Assembly: GCA_022452285.1 (NCBI GenBank) | Contig: JAKUNG010000016.1 | Span: forward strand, 1 to 64,000 | From: Terriglobia bacterium | GTDB lineage: Bacteria > Acidobacteriota > Terriglobia > Versatilivoradales > Versatilivoraceae | Direction of reading: 5' to 3' | Length of the DNA: 64,000 bases | In this document: one piece after another, positions 42,779 to 50,523 of the stretch | Numbering within the stretch: position 1 is the stretch's first letter | Layout: every line of letters begins with the position of its first letter | The notes under the pieces: model-generated | The model's database searches: none | The model's input: the letters and a program-made list of their open reading frames with translations, nothing else | Told to the model about the DNA's origin: nothing | Translations under genes and position numbers: made by a program

Positions 42779-43309
42779 CTACGCCTTATCTTTTAATAGA
42801 GCTAGGTATTCTTTAAAATGTAGTCTGGCTGAGATAAAATCTTGATGATGGAGTTTAAGTTCACGGGCTATTTGACGAATTGATCCCTCTTCAATGTTGG
42901 ATACAGATTGGTTAGCAGCAGAAATCCTAAATAGACAGTGCAATAAAGAAATTTTCTGATCTGGATCTGCAATTTTATTGAACTCCCTTGTCACCATGTA
43001 ATCTTCGACGCCACTAAATAAAGAATTTTGGGATTTGGCTATTTGAACAACAATATCTGCTTGTTTTTCAGATAGATGGCCCTCCTCAACTACCAATCGT
43101 TTTATAACTTTGATTTCTTCTGCACTGAAATGTTGATCAGCATGTGCGACCCTGGTCAAAATGTAGGCAAAACAAGCAATAAAACGGGCTTGTTCAGAAG
43201 ATAGTTCTTTCAGAGCAGCTATAATTTTTTGAGCTGTTTCTGTTTCAGCTGAACCCATTGATTCAGATTGGTCTTGGCTTTCGATTCCAAATATTTTCCA
43301 GAGAGACAT
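42779..43309 (-). CDS. TerB-like all-helical protein
   Basis: A 176-residue protein with the TerB (tellurite-resistance type) helical fold: ARFIACFAYILTRVAHADQ, FSAEEIKVIKRLV and the later acidic HCLFRISAANQSVSNIEE match the paired metal-binding DxxxxxxE-type motifs of TerB/DjlA-like proteins. Here one is HADQHFSAEE, and the second site (ANQSVSNIEE) has Asn and Ser in place of acidic residues, so metal binding may be reduced. No other ter genes are nearby. It lies 61 bases after the AGE-family gene on the same strand. Confidence 0.78.
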   Translation of the reverse strand: MSLWKIFGIESQDQSESMGSAETETAQKIIAALKELSSEQARFIACFAYILTRVAHADQHFSAEEIKVIKRLVVEEGHLSEKQADIVVQIAKSQNSLFSGVEDYMVTREFNKIADPDQKISLLHCLFRISAANQSVSNIEEGSIRQIARELKLHHQDFISARLHFKEYLALLKDKA

Positions 43310-43370
43310 TGATTCTTAGTGAACTTAATAAAAATATTGAATTTGTCTTAGTTTTAGGAACCTCTTTGTA

Positions 43371-44714
43371 TTAGTGAGAAATAGGTTCCCTTTTTGAATA
43401 ATTCTCATCTAAATGAGGTTTAAGAAGTTCTAAACACCCAATTATGGCTCGGCCATGATAATAAGCAGTTATACGGTGATCTAGCTTGTGATAGTCTAAC
43501 AAAGGTTGAGGAATTAATAAGATGTGATCTCCACTCTTTTGCCATTCTGGCAAATGTTTCTGTATAAAAGAGTATGTTTTTTCAAAAACACGCTGGTATT
43601 TTAGGTCTCCAGTGTACTTATAAAGAGAAAGCGAACTGAAAAGTGCTTCAGCTTCTACCCACCATAACTTTACATTGTAATCAGCTGGTTGGTTAAGGAG
43701 TCCACTGAAATAGAAACCACCCTCTTCAGAGTCATAGCCATTTTGAAGGGAGTATTGAAAAACAGTTTGGTACAAATCTAAGAGGATGTGAACTGACATT
43801 CCAACAGCTCTAGAGGCTGTTATTAGTCTCCAAATTGTGCCAAGATCATGCCCATAAAATACTCGAGTAGAGTTTTTGTTTACTAGAGGAGTCCAATCCT
43901 GTTCATATTTATCAGTACAAGCACCGATATTTTTCCTGACTACTGTGTTACTCATAATGGTAAGCAGCTCCAGTAAACGATTGCGAGCGACTGGTAACTG
44001 GCTGGCACGGTAGAATGTAGTTAAAGCGGTTAGAAAAGCCAGATGCATTTTTCTAGATTTAATTGTTTTTTTATTTGGGGCATCTATAGTTGAGTTTTCT
44101 GTAGGGAGTAGGAGCGACCAATTTTTATCAAAATGCTCAAAATAACCGCCATGATTCAGATCATGAGCTCTAAGTTCGAGCAAATTAAAAAACTGAATTG
44201 AAAAACGTAGGGCCTCATTGTCATTAGTTGCCAAGTAATATTCAGATATAGCTTCCAAAGCAAACGATTGACCGTAGAGATATTTATTGGAATTCAGAAC
44301 CTGAGATCCATCAGCAGTTACTTCCCAAAAAAAACCTCCATTTTCTGTGTCCCACATTTTGTCCTTAAGAAAACGATAGCCTAAAATGGCAGCGTCACGT
44401 GTTTTTTCGCTTTCATATCCAACTCCAGCAAGTTTTGAAAAAAACCATAAGCACTGAGCCTGTTGTACGATATTTTTACTATTACTTGAAGGTTCTTCAA
44501 TGCCGGTTGTATGTTTGGGGACTTTACAACCTCCATTATCCCGGTCTATTCCCCTTGAAAGCCAAAGTGGAGCAAAATCTTCGAATAGGTTTTTCTCCAA
44601 CTCCGGAACATAATTTTTTGCCAGTTGGATAAGATCATTAGCCGCTACCTGAGTAACGCAGAGTATCCCGACCAGGATCAATCCGGTAATTCCTTGCCTG
44701 ATGAACATTTTCAT
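43371..44714 (-). CDS. Exported AGE-family epimerase/isomerase
   Basis: This (alpha/alpha)6-barrel protein of the N-acylglucosamine 2-epimerase family has histidine motifs YGHDLGTIWRL and AYYHGRAIIG plus aromatic residues (LWWVEAEALF) typical of the active site. Related enzymes epimerise GlcNAc, cellobiose or mannose. Unlike the usual cytosolic enzymes it begins with a signal peptide (about 1-25, MKMFIRQGITGLILVGIL core), so it should work in the periplasm. The substrate is unknown. The second Met (44708) is an alternative start. Confidence 0.82.
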   Translation of the reverse strand: MKMFIRQGITGLILVGILCVTQVAANDLIQLAKNYVPELEKNLFEDFAPLWLSRGIDRDNGGCKVPKHTTGIEEPSSNSKNIVQQAQCLWFFSKLAGVGYESEKTRDAAILGYRFLKDKMWDTENGGFFWEVTADGSQVLNSNKYLYGQSFALEAISEYYLATNDNEALRFSIQFFNLLELRAHDLNHGGYFEHFDKNWSLLLPTENSTIDAPNKKTIKSRKMHLAFLTALTTFYRASQLPVARNRLLELLTIMSNTVVRKNIGACTDKYEQDWTPLVNKNSTRVFYGHDLGTIWRLITASRAVGMSVHILLDLYQTVFQYSLQNGYDSEEGGFYFSGLLNQPADYNVKLWWVEAEALFSSLSLYKYTGDLKYQRVFEKTYSFIQKHLPEWQKSGDHILLIPQPLLDYHKLDHRITAYYHGRAIIGCLELLKPHLDENYSKREPISH

Positions 44715-44751
44715 TTCTATTTAATTGTAGTAGTCATAAATAGGGTTTAAA

Positions 44752-45456
44752 TTACTGGGAATCTAGTTCAAGGTTGGAATAGAAAACTCCCCCATTTGAA
44801 TCTTGATGACTGATAATGTTCAATTTCAATTCATTTTTCTTTTGAGAGCTAATACTGTCTTTTTTATATAGTTGTTGGATTTTATGGATATAATTTTGTG
44901 TTTCTTTGTAGGGAGGTACTCCATTAAATCTTTTTACGGCGTTTTCCCCAGCATTATACGCTGCTAACACTAGAGGGAGGTTTCCAGAAAACATGTTACC
45001 TAAAAATTTGAGGTATCTAACACCTCCTTCTATATTCTGTTTTGGATCATAGATATCATGGACACCAAAACGGTCAGCTGTTGAAGGAAGTAACTGCATA
45101 ACTCCTAATGCGCCTTTAGGTGAAACAGCGCTTGGGTTAAGATTTGATTCTACCCTAGCCACGGCATTGACAAATTCAGGATCAATATCATATTGAGTGG
45201 CAATTTGGTCAATTAGTTTACTGACCGAATTGGATAGGTTCTTGTTAGTTGATCTGCGAAGATATTTCTTTTTTTGGTCAGACTTAAGCAGTTGTTGACT
45301 ATTAAAGAACTGATTTAAATCATCCGAGTTAGCAAATATTCGACTTCCATCTTTGCCAATAAACTTTACAATTTTCTGAGCTTCTAGAATTGATCCATTT
45401 GCTAGAAAACTAAAACAGCAGACTAGTAAACCCCAAAAATATTTTTTGTATAGCAA
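44752..45456 (-). CDS. Lytic transglycosylase, SLT family
   Basis: This exported 234-residue protein has a signal peptide (about 1-27) and a SLT/lysozyme-like domain. The catalytic glutamate is in AVARVESNLNPSAVSPKGA, followed by GVMQLLPSTADRFG and YNAGENAVKRFNG, the three transglycosylase motifs. It would cut peptidoglycan between NAM and NAG. Before the domain a region like the DUF4124 motif (IVKFIGKDGSRIFAN) is suggested. The start is TTG, with GGAG eight bases upstream; a nearby ATG is in another frame. Confidence 0.9.
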   Translation of the reverse strand: MLYKKYFWGLLVCCFSFLANGSILEAQKIVKFIGKDGSRIFANSDDLNQFFNSQQLLKSDQKKKYLRRSTNKNLSNSVSKLIDQIATQYDIDPEFVNAVARVESNLNPSAVSPKGALGVMQLLPSTADRFGVHDIYDPKQNIEGGVRYLKFLGNMFSGNLPLVLAAYNAGENAVKRFNGVPPYKETQNYIHKIQQLYKKDSISSQKKNELKLNIISHQDSNGGVFYSNLELDSQ

Positions 45457-45490
45457 GAGTCTATCTCCATTACCTGACCTTTAAAACAGT

Positions 45491-45520
45491 GGGTTTACCT
45501 AAATAATTAAAAGTAAACCC
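45491..45520. repeat. Inverted repeat between alaS and the transglycosylase
   Basis: GGGTTTAC and GTAAACCC form an 8-base perfect inverted repeat around a 14-base AT-rich loop, upstream of the transglycosylase and downstream of alaS on the minus strand. No long U tract follows on either strand, so it is an attenuator, operator or weak terminator candidate. Confidence 0.4.
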
Positions 45521-45659
45521 CTTTCATTATTATTAAGACGATAAATAGGTGGGAAAAGTCTATTTATCAATTTAATAGCGTATCACTAGCAGACAGGGCT
45601 CAAGTATTTAAATTCCAGTAAAACCATTTATTTTAAGCATGTTTTAAAATCGTATCAAT

Positions 45660-48317
45660 TTAATTCGACTTTTCGATCATCTTTTTCACGTAAATACCTA
45701 CTGCTTCCAAGGCTTGAGGGATTTTGGAACAATCCTTTCCACCTGCTTCGGCCATTGTTGGCCTGCCTCCTCCGTTACCATCTATTATTGAAGCAATTTC
45801 TTTTACCATTTTCCCAGCATGAAGCTTTGGAATTAGGTTTTCTGTAATTGATCCTACCAAAGAAATTTTCCCATCGACTACAGATGATAGAACTACAACG
45901 CCTTTATTGATTTTACACTTGACCTCATCGACTAAATTCCTTAGAGAACCTTTATCTAAATTATTGACAGCACCTGTGAGGACTTTCACATCTTTAAAGT
46001 GCAGGGCAGATTCCATTATCTGTTTGACCTGGTATTTAGCAAGGTCGTACCGTATCTTTTTTAAAGTATCTTCTTTTGATCTAATATCAGACTGAAATTT
46101 CTCTAAAGATACTGTTAATTCTTTTCGGCCAACTTTTGAAATATCTTGAAGTTCATTAATAAGCTCTTCATCACCTCGAAATCGGTCAAAAGCAGCTTCG
46201 CCTGTTAGAGCTTCAATTCGTCGAATCCCTGAGGCAACACCACTTTCACTAATAATCTTGAACAGACCAATCTCTCCTGTATTTTTAACGTGGGTACCTC
46301 CGCACAGTTCTCGACTAAAGGTATCTATTGAAACAACTCTTACCTGATTACCATACTTTTCCCCGAATAGAGCCATAGCCCCTTCGGAGATGGCTTCATC
46401 AAGATTTTTGACTGAAGTTGTCACTGGAAGATTTTGTAACACCTTTTCATAAACCAAATTTTCGATTTCTACAATTGACTCAGTTTCAAGGGGTGCATAG
46501 TGTGTGAAGTCAAAACGTAAACGGTCCTCAGCTACTAGTGAACCAGACTGTTTAACATGAAACCCGAGTATTTGTCTTAGGGCAGAATGGAGCAAATGAG
46601 TAGCAGTATGATTTCTATTGATTGAATTATGACGAATTAAGTCCACAGTCGCATGAACTTCGTCATTGAGTTTCATAGAACCACGAATGCAATTTGTTAA
46701 GTGGGCTGAGTAGCTGGGTCCAACATCGTAGGTATCAGTGACAACAGCTTCAAAATTAGTGCCCTTTAGGATACCTGTATCACCAATTTGACCGCCTTTT
46801 TGAGTATAGAATGGACTTTTATCGAGAAAAATCTCACCTTCTTGACCCTCTGTCAGGATTGAGACATTTTTACTTGCCGAATGAATGCCGATCACCTGAG
46901 CAGTTTTAAACTCGAGATTCTCATAGCCAAGGAAATTTGTTTTATTGAAAGGGAAATCCCTTTTAGTTGACAAAGCAGTTTCTTCAGTTGATTGAATCCA
47001 GCTTGTTCTCCCTCGATTTCGTTGCTGCTCCAGGTGTTTATTGAAAGCTATTTCATCAAGTTCGATTTGTTTTTCATCAGCTATTTCTTGCATTAGGTCC
47101 AAAGGTAGGCCATAGGTATCATAAAATTTAAACATAACTTTTCCGGGGAGGACTAGTTTTCTGGCGTTTGATGGAAGAACGGTAGTTAGGGCAACATTAA
47201 ACTGATCCAGAGCAATGCGAAGAGTTGAACGAAACCGATTTTCTTCATTTGCAATAACTTTGTCCACGTATTGTTGAGAAGAAATTATTTCTGGATAAGG
47301 TTCCTTCATTAATTCCATCACTTTTCCGGTTATATGCTGTAGGAAATTTGTTTCAATTCCAAGTAATCTTCCATGTCTGATGCCACGACGTAGGATTTTA
47401 CGTAACACATATCCTCTTCCTTCATTTGAAGGTATTACTCCATCACTAATTAAAAAAGTGGCTGCACGAGCATGGTCAGCAATCACTCGTAATGAAACAT
47501 CGCTTGAGGATTCATCTCCATAGGATTTTTTTGCAATTTCAGCAGCGAAACCAACTAAAGGGCGAAGAAGATCAGTTTCATAATTACTTGTTTTGCCTTG
47601 CAAAACCGCAGTCATTCTTTCTAACCCCATGCCAGTATCTACTGAAGGTTTGGGTAACGGAACTAGCTCCCCGGAATCTTGACGATTAAACTCCATGAAA
47701 ACCAAGTTCCAAATTTCAACGTAGCGACCACAGTCACAAGGGAAAACGCAGTCTTGGTGCTTTGATTCACTCCCACTGGGTCCTTGGTCATAGTGAAGTT
47801 CTGAACACGGGCCACATGGCCCCGTGGATCCCATTGCCCAGAAATTATCTTTTTCATCCAATCGAAAAATTCGATTAGTTGGAATTCCTATCTTTTGGTT
47901 CCAAATATTGAAAGATTCATCGTCGTCTTTATAAACCGTAATCCATAATTGTTTTGGATTCAGTCCGAATTCTTTAGTTACTAACTCCCAAGCTAATGCT
48001 ATAGCTTCTGTTTTGAAATAGTCGCCAAAGGAAAAATTTCCCAACATCTCAAAAAATGTATGATGACGCGCTGTCTTACCTACGTTTTCAAAATCATTAT
48101 GTTTGCCACCTGCCCTAACACATTTTTGAGAGGTAGTAGCTCGCACATAGTTTCTTTTTTCTTTTCCTAGAAATACGTCCTTGAATTGGTTCATTCCAGC
48201 ATTTGTAAAAAGTAAACTAGTATCATTAGTCGGCACTAAGGAAGAGCTTTTGATAATGCGATGATCTTGTTTAGAGAAGAAATCTAGAAATTTCTTTCGA
48301 GTTTTATTTCCAGTCAA
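45660..48317 (-). CDS. alaS: Alanyl-tRNA synthetase
   Basis: AlaS charges tRNA-Ala. The class II core (FFEMLGNFSFGDYFK, GPCGPCSELHYD) is followed by the editing domain with HTATHLLHSAL and the distal zinc site ELCGGTHV, and by the C-terminal C-Ala domain ending in GGGRPTMAEAGGKD. At 885 residues it is full length. The TTG start is supported by AGAGGA upstream; the family usually starts right at this place (M-TGN...R). recX lies 42 bases upstream on the same strand, a pairing found in many genomes. Confidence 0.95.
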   Translation of the reverse strand: MTGNKTRKKFLDFFSKQDHRIIKSSSLVPTNDTSLLFTNAGMNQFKDVFLGKEKRNYVRATTSQKCVRAGGKHNDFENVGKTARHHTFFEMLGNFSFGDYFKTEAIALAWELVTKEFGLNPKQLWITVYKDDDESFNIWNQKIGIPTNRIFRLDEKDNFWAMGSTGPCGPCSELHYDQGPSGSESKHQDCVFPCDCGRYVEIWNLVFMEFNRQDSGELVPLPKPSVDTGMGLERMTAVLQGKTSNYETDLLRPLVGFAAEIAKKSYGDESSSDVSLRVIADHARAATFLISDGVIPSNEGRGYVLRKILRRGIRHGRLLGIETNFLQHITGKVMELMKEPYPEIISSQQYVDKVIANEENRFRSTLRIALDQFNVALTTVLPSNARKLVLPGKVMFKFYDTYGLPLDLMQEIADEKQIELDEIAFNKHLEQQRNRGRTSWIQSTEETALSTKRDFPFNKTNFLGYENLEFKTAQVIGIHSASKNVSILTEGQEGEIFLDKSPFYTQKGGQIGDTGILKGTNFEAVVTDTYDVGPSYSAHLTNCIRGSMKLNDEVHATVDLIRHNSINRNHTATHLLHSALRQILGFHVKQSGSLVAEDRLRFDFTHYAPLETESIVEIENLVYEKVLQNLPVTTSVKNLDEAISEGAMALFGEKYGNQVRVVSIDTFSRELCGGTHVKNTGEIGLFKIISESGVASGIRRIEALTGEAAFDRFRGDEELINELQDISKVGRKELTVSLEKFQSDIRSKEDTLKKIRYDLAKYQVKQIMESALHFKDVKVLTGAVNNLDKGSLRNLVDEVKCKINKGVVVLSSVVDGKISLVGSITENLIPKLHAGKMVKEIASIIDGNGGGRPTMAEAGGKDCSKIPQALEAVGIYVKKMIEKSN

Positions 48318-48359
48318 GTTTTTTAATCCTCTAGATACTGTTTGCAGTTAGATCTTTTC

Positions 48360-48890
48360 TTAATTTTCCCAGTCTCTACAGTAATTTAAGGAGTCTTGGA
48401 AATGATTTCTAATTGCTTCTTCAGAAAAGCCTAGCCTAAGTAGATAATTATAAAGCTTACCTAATTTTTTTTCATCTACTGGACCAGACCATGCTTTTGT
48501 CTTGCGTTTTATGATGGTTGATAACTGTGCTAATTCTTGTTCTGGCCGTACAAGCTTCTCTATCATTTCATTAACTAGTTTTTCAGGTAATTGACGTGCT
48601 ATGAGTTCTCTCTTTAGTTTCTGGCGACTGTATGATCCCCGTCGAATACGTGTTGAGATAAAGGACTCAACAAATTTGCGATCATCTAAATAACCACAGA
48701 CAGCTAAACGATTGATAATAGACGTTACCTCGGAGGCATTATTAGTACGACTGAGCAGTTTTTTTTCTATTGCTTTACTAGTGAGTGGTCGGTGAGCTAA
48801 GGTTTTGACAGCCCATTCAAATCCTGTCTCAATGGTTTCTAGTAGTGGTAAGTTTTTATTTTTCATGCAACCCTGCTTGCCTTTTGCCAT
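48360..48890 (-). CDS. recX: Regulatory protein RecX
   Basis: This 176-residue basic helical protein matches RecX, which limits RecA filament growth. The repeats AHRPLTSKAIEKKLLSR, CGYLDDRKFVESFISTR and RGSYSRQKLKRELIARQLP are typical. No recA lies in the window. ATG 48890 and an in-frame ATG at 48866 are both plausible. It is upstream of alaS and probably cotranscribed with it. Confidence 0.85.
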   Translation of the reverse strand: MAKGKQGCMKNKNLPLLETIETGFEWAVKTLAHRPLTSKAIEKKLLSRTNNASEVTSIINRLAVCGYLDDRKFVESFISTRIRRGSYSRQKLKRELIARQLPEKLVNEMIEKLVRPEQELAQLSTIIKRKTKAWSGPVDEKKLGKLYNYLLRLGFSEEAIRNHFQDSLNYCRDWEN

Positions 48891-49254
48891 TTTTTCTGGT
48901 TCTTATTTCATTTATTAATGAAATAAATTTTTAAAAATACGGCATTAATAATCTTGAGTAATCCTCTCTTATAGTTTGATGATAATTGATGAATTTCTTG
49001 CTGTAAAGATTTAGACTGCGGAGATTTCAGTTTGATTGGTGATAGGGAAGGTTTAATTAACGTAACCCCATGTCGTTATTAACTCATTTCAGCACAGTAG
49101 TTAGATTGAAGTAGGGTTTATTTATGGGTGATAGCTGTTAATCTAATAGGTCCCCTTGAACAGGCATGATCTAGAAAAAATCGCATTTAAACCCTCCGTT
49201 AATAACAAATAATTTTTTAGTTACAGAGGTTGAATGAGGATAGGTATTAAAATT
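48891..49254. other. Intergenic region between ilvE and recX
   Basis: This 364-base gap holds an AT-only hairpin at 48903-48926 (10-base arms, 4-base loop, followed by T-rich sequence on the plus strand) just before recX, and a possible 22-codon reading frame with a strong ribosome site at 49118-49186 on the minus strand. I see no tRNA or recognisable riboswitch. Confidence 0.4.
49118..49186 (-). CDS. Candidate 22-residue small protein or leader peptide
   Basis: An ATG on the minus strand is preceded by GGAGG with a 6-base spacer, one of the best ribosome sites in the window. The 22-codon product is basic and has one cysteine; the frame ends at TAA. Around it an 8-base inverted repeat (AGGGTTTA and TAAACCCT) closes over about 80 bases, covering the ribosome site region. 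It lies downstream of ilvE and upstream of recX, so it could be a leader to recX-alaS. No homologue is recognised; chance cannot be excluded. Confidence 0.3.
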   Translation of the reverse strand: MRFFLDHACSRGPIRLTAITHK

Positions 49255-50175
49255 TCAAAGAAATACTAGCCAATTAGGGTGGTCCTGATTTCTCCCTTGA
49301 ACAATTTGGAAAAATCGTTGCTGGATTTTAGTTGTAATAGGACCTCGGAGGCCTTTCCCAACAGCAATTTTGTCTACACTTCGAATAGGAGTAACTTCAG
49401 CCGCTGTTCCTGTAAAAAACAGTTCATCAGCTAGATATAAAAGTTCGCGGGCAATACCTTGTTCTCGAACCTCTATGTTTAAGTCATGGCAAATGTCTAT
49501 AACCACTCGACGAGTAATTCCAGGTAAGACGGAAGAGGATAACGGAGGTGTAATCACCACGCCCTCATTAATGAGAAAAATATTTTCTCCACTACCTTCG
49601 CTTACATAGCCAGCAGTATCTAGTCCAATTCCTTCTGAATAGCCATGGTGGAGAGCCTCCATTTTAATCAACTGTGAGTTCATATAATTAGCTCCAGCTT
49701 TGGCTAAAGCTGGAAGTGTGTTTGGTGCAAGTCGGGTCCAAGAGGAAACACAGACGTCAACACCCTGTTCTATGCCTTCATTACCAAGATATTGACCCCA
49801 TTCCCAAACAGCTACGACAACCTCCAGAGGGCAATTTGATGGATTAACACCAATTTCTCCATAACCTCGAAAAATGATGGGACGAATGTAGCATTCTTTT
49901 AAATTATTTTGTTGAATTGTTTGAAGGATGGCATCAGATAAATCTGCATGAGAGTAGGGGACTTCCATTCGATATACCTTTGCTGAATTAAGTAACCGTT
50001 GTACATGTTGGTTGAGACAAAAAACAGCTGGTCCTTGTGCTGTGTTATAACAGCGGATTCCTTCAAAGACTGAAGATCCATAATTTACAACATGCGCCAA
50101 AACATGAATCTTAGCCTCATCCCATGGAACAAAACGCCCATTAAACCAAATCTTATTGGATTTTGGAATTGGCAT
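49255..50175 (-). CDS. ilvE: Branched-chain amino-acid aminotransferase
   Basis: This class IV PLP aminotransferase makes leucine, isoleucine and valine from their 2-oxo acids. The Schiff-base Lys159 lies in LAKAGANYMNS, the same number as in Escherichia coli IlvE, followed by GYVSEGSGENIF and GTAAEVTPIRSVD. The 306-residue length is normal. It is divergent from leuS across 348 bases. The other ilv/leu genes are not in the window. Confidence 0.93.
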   Translation of the reverse strand: MPIPKSNKIWFNGRFVPWDEAKIHVLAHVVNYGSSVFEGIRCYNTAQGPAVFCLNQHVQRLLNSAKVYRMEVPYSHADLSDAILQTIQQNNLKECYIRPIIFRGYGEIGVNPSNCPLEVVVAVWEWGQYLGNEGIEQGVDVCVSSWTRLAPNTLPALAKAGANYMNSQLIKMEALHHGYSEGIGLDTAGYVSEGSGENIFLINEGVVITPPLSSSVLPGITRRVVIDICHDLNIEVREQGIARELLYLADELFFTGTAAEVTPIRSVDKIAVGKGLRGPITTKIQQRFFQIVQGRNQDHPNWLVFL

Positions 50176-50523
50176 CTATAGCTTCTACTTTCGTACAATA
50201 AAAATCTTCAGGCACAGATAAAATTGCCAGCAGTATAGCACAGGGAGCTACAATCCTAGCAGAGATCAATATAATCTTATTTAAAAGAGGGAGGCGTTAA
50301 CATCGAGTTAAAGCTAAATTTATCAGAGGCACTTCTCTTCAGTTAACTTATTTAGAATAACTGTTGTCCTAGAATGTTTTGTTTCTGTTATTCTAACCGA
50401 GACATTTGGTTTCATCTTGACGTCTCTTTCAAGCCTTTGTTACCATCATAATCTCTGAAACATCCTCTAGACAAAGGTTTTCAAGCATAACTAATTTGAT
50501 CTAATTTCAAGATTAATCTTATC
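50176..50523. other. Divergent region between ilvE and leuS
   Basis: This gap must drive both genes. I see no T-box, leader peptide rich in leucine or isoleucine codons, or clear promoter pair. A GGGAGG tract near 50288 is not followed by a useful start codon. Nothing else is supported. Confidence 0.4.

Noticed and set aside
42779..43309. Tellurite resistance locus
   Set aside because: Only one TerB-like gene is present, with no TerA, TerC, TerD or TerZ neighbours; TerB-like folds are common in other roles.
48903..48926. AT-only hairpin as a strong intrinsic terminator
   Set aside because: The stem has almost no G-C pairs and no complete gene on the plus strand ends before it, so it is only noted as a structure.
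50176..50523. T-box or leucine-rich leader peptide before leuS/ilvE
   Set aside because: No T-box sequence, antiterminator or run of leucine/isoleucine codons is visible.
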